Assembly (NCBI GenBank): GCA_963082875.1
Contig: OY720097.1
Span: forward strand, 248,001-312,000
Direction of reading: 5' to 3'
Source of the DNA: Corella eumyota
Lineage: Eukaryota > Chordata > Ascidiacea > Phlebobranchia > Corellidae
Length of the DNA: 64,000 nt
Part shown: positions 25,620-37,580 of the stretch, piece by piece
Layout of the letters: every line of letters starts with the position of its first letter
Numbering within the stretch: position 1 is the first letter of the stretch
Made by a program: the position numbers and the translations under genes
The notes under the pieces: model-generated
What the model saw: only the letters and a program-made list of their open reading frames with translations
The model's database searches: none
What the model was told of the DNA's origin: nothing

Positions 25620-25735
25620 GTAATAACTTGCTCGATCGGAATCGAACCAGGTTCGATGGATTAAAACACGAAGATACTAACTGCTAAGCCACGAAGGACA
25701 CACGCAATTCCTTACAATGGTGCAACTATATATTT
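25620..25735 (-). mobile_element. tRNA-like repeat, family C, inverted copy
   Basis: Reverse-oriented copy (GGAATCGAACCAGG, then CTAACTGCTAAGCCA and AATGGTGCAACTATAT). Together with 25,425-25,545 it could fold into a large imperfect hairpin. Confidence 0.45.
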
Positions 25736-25971
25736 AATTTATAAGAAAAATTAAAACAAAAAAATAAAATGCCTAAAAAATTGCCCGAATAACGTCAAAA
25801 AAAAAAAAAAAAAACGTAGAAAGCCAAGATGTTCGAATCGTCCTAACCTTATTCATACGAGAATCAGATAAACCACAAAAATTATTTTTCATAATTTTAA
25901 TTTCTTCGACTAAAATATAAAACATGACAAAAACTGCGACAAACGATTACAACACAGTGATGATTGTTACG

Positions 25972-28900
25972 TCATAAGACTTCAAGGTCGATGTGACGTA
26001 GATCAGGATTTTTCTTTTTTAATTCACTTTCTATTCGATCGACTTGAACGCCCAACGTATCAATAACGTGCTCGCCATATCTTGAAATTACTTCTTCCAG
26101 TTCTTCCTGTTAATATAAAGACGATTAAGTTTGTTCCAAAGCAGCATTGCGTGTCACAAAAATAAGTTAAAAAAATTTCTTTACTTTTTTTCTATTTAGT
26201 ATTTTCGCGAAATGTTTTATCTTGAATGTTAGTTAGGTCAAGGCGCGTCTAATAAAATTAGTTATTTATGTTTTAAAACTTCGTATATTTTAAATAAAAG
26301 TGTCATAACTTTTATGAATATTAATTTTTTCACAAAATATTTTGTAAACACGTTAATTAAGCCCGTGCAGGTCTAACAAAATAATTATTTTTCAATTTAC
26401 GATTTTTGATTTATTTCAAAAAAATTTGTATGAAATATCATTGGCTATATATTAGCTGTAACTTTTGTTCCGCTGAATATTTTCGCGAAATGTTTTATCT
26501 TGAATGTTAGTTAGGTCAATATTTTAAGTTTTATAAAATTCGTACAATTTTAATAAAAGTATCATAACTTTTATGAATATTGATATTTTTATAAAATATT
26601 TTGCAAATACGTTAATAAGGCTTGTGCGGTTCCAACAGCACAATTATTTTTTGGTGTTAAAAGTTAAATTTTTTTTTTAATATGTATGCAATATCATTAG
26701 CTGAAAAATATCACGTGACCTATTAACAAAATATAAATTGCCTCAAACTTTTATTCTACTAAATATTTTTCCGAGATGTTTTTTTGTTGGTAAATGTTAA
26801 TTCGATTAGAGTGTGTTTTATAAACTAATTTATTACAATTTTTTGTAATTTTTATTATTTTTAGTAAAAGTGGTATATATAACTTTTAAATATTTTGTGA
26901 ATACATTATTAGAACTGACACCACAACTTCAGTTAAATTTTTTTTTTAAATGTTTAAAAACATTGTTATATGCTAAAAATGGTTTAATTATGACATCACA
27001 CTTACCAGTGTCTTAACAGAGTGTATTTCACGCATGACTTGTTCCAGATCAACCGTAGCAAGATATGCTCGAGTAATTTCCCGACCATCGAAGTCGATTT
27101 CTGCTTTAAATTTAAATTCTTCGGCGCTAAGTTGGGTCGATTTCACATCATAAACTCCCCTGTTGCAAAATTTAATCATTATTAAAAAGTTGACAATAAA
27201 ATATTAATAACCCCCCCCACATGAACACAAAATTTGTAAATTTAAACAAAATAATGGAATTTTTAAACTGTTTCAAGATCCATCTAGTTATGATTAATAA
27301 ATAAATCTGTCATGAAAATGTATAATTATATTTAAAACGTATAATCTTTTTAAAATTTTAATTACATTTAAAATATCGAAAAAACAACATAAAATATTTT
27401 TACCTATTTATAATTAAAATTTTATATAAAAAAACTTATTTGGAGTAAAACTTAAACAGATTTTCTAACAAAAAAATTCCCCCAACCTGATAACAACGTC
27501 ATCTTCCAATTCCTCTTTCAATTGTTCTAATCTTTGAGTTGGAATCGATCGACCAATCAAAACATTCACATTTGTTGTCACTAGAAATGTTGCCACGACA
27601 CCCAACAATCCACCAATCAGGATCGAGCCGACTGCATCATACATCGGTTGTGATGTCATAGAGGTGATTGTGAGAGCAGAGGAAGCGATTATTATTCCTA
27701 ACACTGCAGCTGAGTCTTCAAGGAGGACGACATTTGTGGACGGGTCACGAGATTCTTTTACTTTAATTAAAATAATTAATATTAACAATTAGTGTTTAAT
27801 TAAGTAATAAATATTCATAATTTTAAATTTTTGAAATACAAAAAGGATTAAATTTAAAAAAAATTTAAAACAATGTCTTGTTTATAGCCATTATGTAAAT
27901 TTACTAAAAATTTAAAAACTTAAATTTAAAATAGTAACTGAACTTTTAGGACCTAAATTTTAACCAAAATTTAAAACCATGAATTTAAAACAACAAACCA
28001 TATTCATAAATTGAAATTTCATTTTTTCTTGCATTTTTCCTCGTTTCATTTAAAGCGACGATTAATGAAATTGATTCCATGATTGCAGAACCAAGTAAAA
28101 CACCAAAAGTCTAGAATTAAAACAAAAAAAAAGGAATAAATTTCCAAGTTTCAACAGCATAATCCACAGCCTATATGTAGTTGTATTTAATTTTACTTGG
28201 AAATTTTTCACTTTAAATTATCATCTCAGTAACATTGGAATATAAATATAATATGAATAGCACGTTAGTTTGGTTGACACTGAATCACAAATGTTTTTAG
28301 AACCTCTAAAAAAGTCTAGGTTACCATATTTTTTGTGTGACGTAGAAAGTACTAAGTAGCGTAGTGAATGTATACAAGCTAGTACTTTCTACGTCATCAC
28401 AAACAGGGCTTCCCTTTTTTTTTAATGTTGTATAACTTAAAAAGTAAGTGAAATAAGTTAAAACCATTTTTATGTTCAGTGTTTAATTTTATATATAAAA
28501 ATCAAATAACCTTGACCTGACCTCTAAACCACCCTAATATATGTTATTCACCCAACACGAATCAACTAAAAAAACTTACCCCAACCCCAGTTAGAGCCAC
28601 AGCATCAGTAGCAGGGTGAATCAGAAGTTGAACCCCATGATAAACGCTGGCCCCACACCCCATACAAAATATCCCCACCCCCGATATGAGGGACATTATA
28701 TGACGCATGTTGCCAAACCCATAAGGATGCTCCTCATCCGGTTTCTAAAAAAAAAATAAAAAAAAAAAATTAAGAAAAAACATAAAAAAGCAAACTTAAA
28801 AAAAAAAAATTAAGAAAAAAAAAATATTAATATCGTAAAAAAAATTACATAATTGAAAATTAATAAAAAATAAAAAAAATTTAAATATGTAGATTAAGTT

Positions 28901-30931
28901 TATAATTATTTACATAATTATTTAAATCAAAAATAATATTTAAAACAATATTCTTAAATTGCAAAATACCCAAAAAGTTTAAAAATTTCAACTTAACTCA
29001 CTTTCAGGGATTCACTAATTCCCCAAAGTAACAATAACTGGTTGCAAGTATCAGCTAAGGAATGCAGTGTTTCCGAAAACATACTAGCAGACCCAGTTTG
29101 AAGGAAACTTAACAATTTAAATCCACAAATGGCAGCATTGCTAGAAAATTTTTTAAAAAATCCTTAGTTTTTTTGTTTATAGAGTTATATTATCTGATCA
29201 TAAAATTAAATTATAAAAAATTTATATTTTTTATGTTTATTTGTTCTTGATGCAGAAAGGTCGATTTTGCAACCTTAACATAGAGTAACATCAGTTACTC
29301 CGACCCAGTCTCAAGTTGCCTATAGCAGTTTGGGATATTATTGAATATAATTGCCTGGTTATTATGCTGATAATTAAGTGTTGGCTCAGCAGAAGTTTAA
29401 ACCGTTTATGGCACCTTACTTAACAACATAAGAGCAGTGGGAATCAAACCTAAGACCCTATTTAACAAAGCAAAGACTAAAATATTGAAAATTATTCTTA
29501 ATTTAAATTTACAAAACAAACTCACGTAGCAGCAGCACAAGCAACAACCCTCCCTGCTCCACTTTTAAAAAGCCCCCCTAATTCACCCCCCTCAGCCACT
29601 TGAAGGGGCTCTTTAAGGGTTTTACGGAGTAATTTCTTGGCTCTTTTTTGTTCACGCTCCAATGCTTCTAAACCACCCCAGACCTACAAAAAAAAACAAA
29701 AATTACAAAAAAGTTTACAAATTACCAACAACATAAAAATGTAAAAAAAAAATATTTTGCAGATTTACAATACTATTTCAATTAGCAGCATAATTATCGG
29801 GCAATATTCTATAATATCCCAAACTGCCACAGGCAACTCGAGACTGGGTCGGAGTAACTGAAGTTATTTTATGTTTAAGTCGCGCGTATCGACTTTCCCA
29901 CATCGAGGATAAAGAAATATACAAAAAAAAATAAATAAATATGCCAAAAGTTTTTGGTCTTACTCGACCAAAATAGGACCCCCACCTGAACAGCTTTTTC
30001 AATCACATCCTTCTCTAGGTAAACTAACATGGGTGAATCTGACCCCACATACGGACTCCGCACCCTAATTTGTTTCAACCCAGCAAGGTCGGAGGGACTT
30101 AATAAATATTCCTGCATGGCCCTTACAGCTGTGATGGTGTTGTTAGCCGTGTATTTTTTAGTGTAATCTCGGCGGTTCAACATATATTTCTTTACCGTTG
30201 AAACTATCGACTTCTCTGTTAAGTAATTGAAATAATTACAAATATTTAATGTTAGTTTATAGAAAATAAATATTTACAAAAATAAAATATAAATTATTGG
30301 TAGTAGTTTATACAAATGGCATTTTTTAACAAAATATTGTTTTTTTTTCCCTATAATATTTAACTACTTAACTATTAGTATATTAGTTACACCTCATAAT
30401 TAAATTATGTCATTATCATTACCCGAAACTTAATTAAAATTAAAACAAAATTAAAAAATAGTATGACCATGTTTAACGTTTATATTTTTGTCTTTTTTTT
30501 TAGATGAATTAGCTAAATATGTAATCTATAATGAAGTTTAGTAAATAGTATAAACTACATAAAATTTTAGCAAGTATATTGGTATGTACATTACCAAAAA
30601 AGTTAAATTTAAAATACAAAAAAAATAAAATACAATTTGTTAAATGATTTCATTAAATAGAAATAAATCTAATAAAGTCAAACAAAAAAACAAATCCGAT
30701 GCATTTATTTGCAACACTTAACTTTTAATATCACTAAAGTTTCTACTATTCAAAGTGCCTACCTTTATTTTCTATTATTTCTTTATTATTGCACAAGTTT
30801 ACTGACATAGAAACACTTCGAACATTCACCAATAAATAATTATTTATTATGACATCATAATTAAGTTTTGATTTTCCCCATAACTTTAATTGTTTGATTA
30901 AACAATAACGCGATAATGATGTCACAATCAT
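25972..30931 (-). CDS. SLC30A9: Zinc transporter ZnT9
   Basis: Nine exons: 30931-30763, 30215-29986, 29683-29526, 29140-29002, 28744-28580, 28110-27999, 27760-27487, 27159-27006, 26106-25972, adding up to 511 residues (human about 568). Recognised by ESRDPSTNVVLLEDSAAVLG, SMFSETLHSLADTCNQ (transmembrane metal-site region), EEHPYGFGNMRHIMSLISG, FKAEIDFDGREITRAYL, and the N-terminal YTANNTITAVRAMQEYLL. ZnT9 is a cation-diffusion-facilitator protein; the human protein exports zinc from mitochondria. The first exon starts MIVTSLSRYCLIKQLKLW, basic and amphipathic, as a mitochondrial targeting peptide would be. The ATG lies one base after an AG acceptor, which fits either an untranslated first exon or spliced-leader addition. 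Inverted satellite units lie in the last intron. Confidence 0.93.
26190..26760 (-). repeat. Inverted satellite units inside the last SLC30A9 intron
   Basis: At least one and a half diverged units of the 312-bp satellite lie in reverse orientation: GAATGTTAGTTAGGTCAAGG at 26,223 and again near 26,500, and ATCACGTGACC near 26,711. The unit at 26,200-26,430 is closest to the unusual unit at about 24,340-24,560, sharing GCCCGTGCAGG and the diverged flanks. Confidence 0.75.
28337..28475. mobile_element. Hairpin repeat, copy 2
   Basis: Same inverted arms and right flank as 11,477-11,600, with a shorter left loop (ACTAAGTAGCG without the extra ACAAAGT). It lies in the fifth SLC30A9 intron. Confidence 0.5.
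29228..29470 (-). mobile_element. tRNA-derived SINE, family A
   Basis: Diverged copy in an SLC30A9 intron. Family hallmarks are AGTAACATCAGTTACTCCGA, TTGGCTCAGCAGAAGTT and a B-box complement GGGAATCAAACC. Confidence 0.6.
29776..29935 (+). mobile_element. tRNA-derived SINE, family A, 3' part
   Basis: Only the 3' body is present: CAGCATAATTATCGGGCAAT, AACTCGAGACTGGGTCGGAG and the CATCGAGGATAAA end. It lies in an SLC30A9 intron just below exon 2. Confidence 0.6.
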
Positions 30932-31576
30932 CCTAAAACAAAACAAATTTTAATGTTTTACTAAAACTGTTAATTCTTAAAATTAATAAAAATAGTAAAC
31001 AAGGAAAATGTAAGGAAATGATGAATTAATAAACAAAACAAAAAACATTTTCAGTTGTAAGGAGTTTAATTAATCAATATTTGTTAATTGTAAGAGTAAT
31101 TTTACATGATTTGAAGTAAAATTGGGCTTATAAGTAAGCATTTTTTTGTTAATGGGTATAAAATAAAAAAAACTACATTTTATTAAAATGTACCAAAATA
31201 TAATATAGGAATTTATTAATTAAATTAACGATAATTTAACAGTCAATTATTTAGTAAATTTATCTTTAAAACAAGTTGTGCTAAAATATTACAACTAAAT
31301 TATCCCACTAATTAGAAATAACTAAAATTATCATAATTAAAAACCTTTTATTTAAACTTATGACAAACCCCAATCTACCATAACCATGTTTGCTAAATAG
31401 GATGCTTTAGTTTAATTATTAGTGATTATACTTTTGAGAATTATTGGGAGTATTATAGTTTGACACTTTTGTACCACTTTTTTAATACTAAAAATATAAT
31501 AATTAAAAAAAATCACTTAATTATATGTTTACCTTAAAACAAAAAAAATAAAGTTTAAAAATGGGCAAATTTACCT

Positions 31577-33531
31577 TTAAACTTTGAAAGCAGGCAACCT
31601 TATATTCTTGGGCAACAATAAATTAATTTCCTCGGCAATTTTTAAAGTTTGTGTGAGGTTGAGATGAATCTTGTTCAATGTTGTTGAAATCTCTTCAATT
31701 TTACGAGAATGCTCGGCGTGTTTTGCGAATTTTCGTTGACGGTCGGTCAAATGTTGCATCACAGCAACAGAGATTTTGTCAACTGACTGAAATTTAAAAA
31801 ATATTAAAATTAAGACGAAAAAAAGGAAAATTGATTTTGGAAATAAAAATTATTTTGTGTAATGAAAAAAATTTGGATTTCATGTGAAAGCATGCAACTC
31901 AAAACAAAATAGGGGTTGTAACTATATACGACAACCGACTGAAATTAAAAAAAATTTTAAACTGAGATGAAAACAAATTAACAATTTTTGTTGGAATTAT
32001 TCGACATAGAACAAAATAGGGGTTGTAACTAAATAGAATCAACATACAAAGAAATTACTCAATAAAATTGTTGTTAACTTAACATTAGCTTAATTATCCT
32101 AAAATAATGTGAAAAAGATTTAAATGTAAATCCTTTTCCCTCTGAATTGTTTTTTTCAATATTATATTCGATATTATAGGCTTCTACATGACATTAAACA
32201 GATTAATTTAGTATAAATTAGGGATGGGCCAATCGAATCCGAGTCCGAGTACTCGGCCCGAGTATTAGGAATATTTTAATACTCGTGCTCGTCGAGCATT
32301 TTTTAGTACTCGGACGCCGAGTAATAATTTGCCATTTAAGATCGTATACGATTTACTAAACATAAAAAAAGTTTTGCGTTTTTCTAATAAATTATAATCT
32401 ACTCTCAAATATATCACGTTATTTAGGCAACAATTGCGCAACAAATACACTTTTTACATAGTAAAATTTTACGCATAATAAATTTGAGACTTTTACATTT
32501 TTGTTTGGACTTGATATTCCTATCAGCGGTAGGTAGTTTCGTCAACGTTAAACCTTTTATAATCCATAAATACGTGTTTTTTGGCAAATTTGGCATTTTA
32601 AAATTATGCGGGAAAGATTCTTGTGAACAGTTATATACGTTTAAATGACGTCATAACCGAGTACTCGGACTCGGCCGAGTATCGCAACAAAATACTCGGG
32701 CTCGTCGAATCCGAGTAATTTGGATTTCAGCCCATCCCTAGTATAAATATTTAATAATTTGTTTAATGAAAACAAAACATTTGTTTGATCAATTTTTAAA
32801 AACTTACTTTTATTTTTGATTCAAGAATTTGTTGTTTAACTTGAACTTTATGGGAACAAATTTCCAAATGTTTCTGAAATCTTAACGAGATTTTAAGGCA
32901 CGGCCTTGCCACTAGAGGGGTTACAAGGTCGTTTGTGAAAGGTCGAGTGTCGGGTAAGGTCAAAGAGGTCACCAACAAAGGGTTAAAGGTCGGACAATAT
33001 GATAATTGGGTCACAGGATCAGTAGTTTTCTAAAAACAAAAAGAAATTACAAGTGATTAAATTTAATAAGATGTAAAATTAAGTTTTTCCCATTCATTTA
33101 TCCTTGATGTGAAAAGGTCGAATGCACAACTTAAACATAGAGTAACATCAGTTACTCCGACCCAGTCTCGAGTTGCCTGTGGTAGTTTGGGATATTATAT
33201 TGTCTATAATTGCCCGATAATTATGCTGCTGATTAAGTGCTGGATCAGCAGGAGTTCATACCGTTAATAGCGCCTTACTCAAAGGCGCTACAGCATGAGA
33301 TCAGTGGGGATTGAACCCCTGACCTCATGTGGTGAAAAAAGTATTCTGACCAGACTACTACACTACCAACTACTGGCAAATACTAAACTACTAAAAAATG
33401 ATTTAATAATATTCAAACTTATCCTAAATTTATTAAACCTGACTCACTTTGCTTGCCTCCTTTTTCTTAACGACAACAATTCCAGATTTATTTAAACTTT
33501 TGTCTTGATTCAAACTTTGTTCATTTCCCAT
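31577..33531 (-). CDS. BORCS5: BORC complex subunit 5 (myrlysin)
   Basis: Three exons, 33531-33448, 33029-32808 and 31786-31577, give 171 residues (human 196). The start MGNEQSLNQ matches the myristoylated N-terminus of the human protein (MGSEQS). The C-terminus matches strongly: DRQRKFAKHAEHSRKIEEIS, then TQTLKIAEEINLLLP and an RLPAF end, against human RQKRYAKYAEQIQKVNEMS and LNSMLPEGERLEPF. In animals BORCS5 anchors the BORC complex on lysosomes and recruits ARL8 for outward transport. Intron 1 carries a SINE and intron 2 a hAT-type MITE. It lies upstream of SLC30A9 on the same strand with about 650 bp between them. Confidence 0.9.
32219..32740. mobile_element. hAT-type MITE with 8-bp target duplication
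   Basis: The ends are TAGGGATGGGC and GCCCATCCCTA, perfect inverted termini, flanked on both sides by the same 8 bp GTATAAAT (32,211-32,218 and 32,741-32,748). Subterminal palindromes rich in GAGTACTCGG and CGAATCCGAG lie within 80 bp of each end. The 522-bp element has no transposase ORF. Termini and 8-bp duplication are typical of hAT DNA transposons. It retains CpG while its host intron is CpG-poor, suggesting a recent arrival. Confidence 0.88.
33095..33372 (-). mobile_element. tRNA-derived SINE, family A
   Basis: Near full-length copy in BORCS5 intron 1; B-box complement GGGGATTGAACCC, and CATAGAGTAACATCAGTTAC. Confidence 0.7.
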
Positions 33532-34977
33532 CGTTTATAAATAAAAACATTTCTAGTTTATTAACAAACATTAATTCTGTTAAATATTAAAATAAAAAAC
33601 ATTAATATTAACTTAATATTAATTTAAAATAAAATAATAAAACGTGTTTAAAAAATTTTATTTCTTCATTAAAAATATAAACAAACGGCACTTTTGACAT
33701 AAGTGCGACTTTTGTTATTAATTATATTTATTTATCCTCAAAAATTGCCGATGTATTTTTAATTGTTATTTAATAAAATTAAAATAATTTAGAATTTAAG
33801 TACAAAAATGTTAAGTTTGAAACACAAAATAAACATATTTAAAAACAAAATACAACAGCTTTAAAAGTTTAAAATAATTTTAATCAGCAATTGACATTAC
33901 GCGAAATTAATAAAATAGTTTGTTTAAATATTGCATAAATAGGGCTTTTAATACCTTGTACATTAAGACCCGTGTGCAGCTAAGGCCAAGTAATAAACAA
34001 CATGTTGCAAAGTTTTAAAAAAAATAGTTCGGTTTGATTAAACTGTTGAAATTGTTTTTTTTTGTATATATCTTTATCCTCGATGTGAGAAGTCGAATGC
34101 GCAACCTAAACATCGAGTAACATCAGTTACCCAACCCAGTCTCGAGTTGCCTGTGACAGTTTGGAATATTATAAATTATAATTGCCAAATAATTAAGCTG
34201 CTGATTGTGTGCTGGCTCAGCAGAAGTTCATACCGTTTATAGTGCCTTACTCAAGTGCGCTACAGCATGATATCAGTGGGGATTGAACCCACGACCTCAG
34301 CTTTTTTTTGTTAAAATTTAGAAAGTTTAAAAATTAAAAAACACAAAAATTAAACCATATTTATTAAATTTGGTGCTACTTCCTAAGACATTGAATTAAA
34401 CTTTAAAATAATGCAAAATTGTTGTTATTTAAAAATTGTAATTTTACCACGAAAATTTTAACCATGTAACGTTACCGAAATTTAGTTATATCGTATATAA
34501 CAATCGTAAAATTATGGTTTTGAATATGTCGAAAAAAATTTGGAATCTAAGTTTTAAAATACAATAAATCCTTTTATGTTTTACGACGTAAACGTAAATC
34601 GAGTTTTATTAGAAGTACTTTAAACAAAGATTAATCATAAATCGAATAACGACTTATAAAAACCAAGTTAAATTTTAACTTATAAAGCCGCTATCTCCAG
34701 CCTATGCGAATAATTTAGTAGCCTTTCGTTAGCCCTATTTTAAGCAGTCGCGAATTTTACAAAGTTACACTAAAATGTGAACTATAAGTTAATTTTAAAA
34801 TTCGTTAGCGATATTAATAATAAAAAAACAAATTTAAGTAGTTAATATATTTATTTGTACTGGAATATTAAATACTTGCAGTTTCTAAGGTTTTTTTTAC
34901 AACTATAGGGCATTTACTAAATTTTTATATTCTAGCTTTTATTTTTGCATCTTTATAAATTTTTAACAAACTTAAAA
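33532..34977. other. Divergent intergenic region
   Basis: It separates BORCS5 (minus) from TPR copy 5 (plus). Apart from a SINE at 34,062-34,305 it is plain AT-rich sequence with no supported gene. The promoters of both neighbours must lie here, but no TATA box like that of copies 1-4 is evident for copy 5. Confidence 0.4.
34062..34305 (-). mobile_element. tRNA-derived SINE, family A
   Basis: Copy between BORCS5 and TPR copy 5: CATCGAGTAACATCAGTTAC, TGGCTCAGCAGAAGTTCATA and GGGGATTGAACCCACGACCT. Confidence 0.7.
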
Positions 34978-36752
34978 ATGGCAAATAACGACGTTCCACC
35001 GATTAACGTTCAAGTTAACGTTTATAAACAAGATAACAGAGAGATAGGAATGCAAGTAGAACATGCAGGTTAGTTTAAACTTTAACTTAATTTGTGGTAG
35101 GAACACTTTAAACTTAAAATTAATATTTATTGTTGCAGACCAAGTTACCCACTATACACTTCCACAAGAAAATGCAAGAAATGAAGAAAATGCAGGTAAT
35201 GTTGAAGCAGAAAATGCGACCGATTCGCGAACAACTGAGGCAGAATTAACGTCATCTATGTCGCATTTAAGCACAACTGCAACACAACCAAAACAACAAA
35301 CTGGTAAGTTGACGAAAATTTATAACATAAAACGTCTTACAAAGTTATTTATACAAAATGCCCAAAACTACATAACTTAGGTATTTTAACTAATTGATTC
35401 TACATTTTGTACATCACAATCTTTGTTATAACTGTTTTGTTAACAGCTCCATCGTGCGGATGGTAAACTATTAGTATTTTATCATTGTTAAGGTGGAACT
35501 GTGACGTCACAAGAGTTGTTAGAGATTATTGACCACGAAGGTAAGTTTTAACAGAAAACAAGAAAAATAACTTAAATTTATACGACTATATTACAATAAG
35601 CAGCGTGGTGTAGTAGTAAGAACAATTGCTACACCACATAAGGTCGTGGGTTCAGTTCACACTGCTTGTATGGTGTAATGGCTTTGAGTAGGGCGTTATA
35701 AACGGTACGAACTCCTGCTGAGCCAGCATTAAATCAGCAGCTTAAACACCAGACAATTATAATCTATAATATCCCAAACTGCTAAAGTTAACTCGAGTCT
35801 GGGTCGGAGTAAATGTTGTTTCTCTATATATTAATATTCACTGTCACCAATGCGAGAAAAAAAAATCAAAAAAAATGCTTCTAATTACAAAACTGTTTAC
35901 CTTTTTTAATTTTTATTCCATTAACGATAAATAAATGTTATTTAGAAATATTTATTTTAACTTAAATTAATTTTACATTTAGAAAATCTTTTTCAATTAC
36001 AAACTGAAAATAATTGTGACACCATTTTCTCTGCAACAATGAAGCATTCTGAATACGACCCAAAAATACAAAACATTTCAAATCTTATACTTTCCTATGT
36101 TGCTTGTTTAAAAACCAAAAAGTATTATCGCGTTGCTCAGATCAGAGACAAAATAACTTTAATAATTCGAAACAAAACTCAGCTAACTGCATCAGAAGTC
36201 GACTCTGTAGCTGATGATCTTCGTACTCAGAAGAAATACCTAAAGTGTTTTCTATTTAACTCAATCGCATTTTCCTTATTTGAGGATAATAACGACCCGG
36301 ACAATGATATTGAGAATATGAGGTCGTGTGTTTCGGGAATAAATGATTCAGTTAAAGAAATGTTGGAGGAAGATCAAAACATGAAAAGTATTGTACAGCA
36401 TCACGTGATCCCACTCATGAATGAACTTAAATCAAGAGTGGAAAACTTACCTGGAGTAAACGAGAACCTAAAAGTGGTTAAACTAAGTGAATGTTTGGTA
36501 AATATCGGATATTGCGAAAAAAAGGTTGATATCGACAACTTTCAAACAAATACAGAGGGGCTCAGATTGATGGATACGATCGAGAATAAACACAAATATA
36601 AAGTTTACGGAGCTCTCTTAAACAACATTGGTGCGTGGTATGGAAACAATTCTCGATACAGCAAAGCAGTTTCTAAATACACCGAGGCACTCGAAACTTT
36701 TAAACAAGTTACTGATTGGCGAAATGATGAAGAAAAAGAAAGTGATATTTAA
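34978..36752 (+). CDS. TPR-like family protein, copy 5 of 6 (intron 1 lost)
   Basis: Four exons: 34978-35068, 35139-35303, 35493-35540 and 35983-36752; 357 residues. The first exon is 91 bp, exactly the 62 plus 29 bp of exons 1 and 2 in the other copies, joined at GATAACAG/AGAGATAGG with nothing between. The protein lacks the last 17 or so residues of copies 1-4 and ends EKESDI. The last exon otherwise follows the family, with LLNNIGAWYGNNSRYSKAV in the TPR-like region. A SINE sits in the intron before the last exon. Function unknown. Confidence 0.8.
35598..35835 (+). mobile_element. tRNA-derived SINE, family A
   Basis: Starts GCAGCGTGGTGTAGTAGTAA (A-box) with B-box GGTCGTGGGTTCAGTTC; body as in the other copies. 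It lies in the last intron of TPR copy 5. Confidence 0.7.
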
Positions 36753-37580
36753 AATAAAGTTTAATTTACTGAAGCAAATAGTGCATTGGAGGTGTAGAAA
36801 CAAAAAAAATTAACATTTTTTGATGTAAATTTTGTAACAAAATTAAAATTTAATAATTGTTTATTGTTTACATAAACATTTAAAACAATCCAACGAGTTG
36901 ATTGTAATAACTAAAATGCCAGTTTAAGATAACTTTTTAAGATTTTATCGACAACGGAATTATTTAAATAACAAAGATGCAAGTATATACCTTTTTTATA
37001 TATTAATTTTTGCTTTATTCGAATTTTAACAAAACGAAATATGACCCACACCCTAACAATATGAAACAACTTGTTCTATAAGAAAAAAGGGATCACGTAA
37101 CATTACAATTTTATCTTAGACAGCTACGAGGTCTCAACAGTTTGAATCAAACCCAGAACCTTAATTACAAATATTTGCAAAATCTTCACTTACTGTTTAA
37201 GTAAAGTTACTTGCAAACAAATTAATAATTTTAACATTAATTGTTCGATCATGTTAAATAAAATAATCTGGTTTAAATAAATGAATAAATATATTTTCAT
37301 GTAAATTATGTTGTTTATTAACGATATTGAGATTTGTTTGATTTGTAGTTTTCTTATAAGTTTCTTAAATGTAAAATCAATCTGATTTTAAAATAAAAAT
37401 TTCTTATTCAAGCGTACAATAACTTGGAAAGAAAAAGGGTGGTAACTAGGTAAATGATATCCTAAAGTGTAAGGCGAACGCCGTAGTGATGAATTAATCT
37501 TTTGTTTAGGACAAAGTATCAAAGAGTTGGCGTCTTTTAATATTTTTAATATAGTTTTTAAAGTTTTAACAATCTGTAAA
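36753..37580. other. Intergenic, TPR copies 5 to 6
   Basis: AT-rich, no gene supported. A remnant resembling a SINE B-box complement (GAATCAAACCCAGAACCTT) lies near 37,144. The 37,380-37,580 stretch is the 5' flank of copy 6. Confidence 0.35.

Noticed and set aside
17617-25705. True tRNA genes at 17.6 and 25.5-25.7 kb
   Set aside because: A- and B-box-like blocks exist, but no acceptor stem or cloverleaf pairs, and the units recur with extra flanks, so they are tRNA-derived repeats.
29778-30002. Minus-strand ORF overlapping SLC30A9 exon 2
   Set aside because: It is exon 2 read on into a SINE in the following intron or in another frame; the splice at 29,986 removes it.
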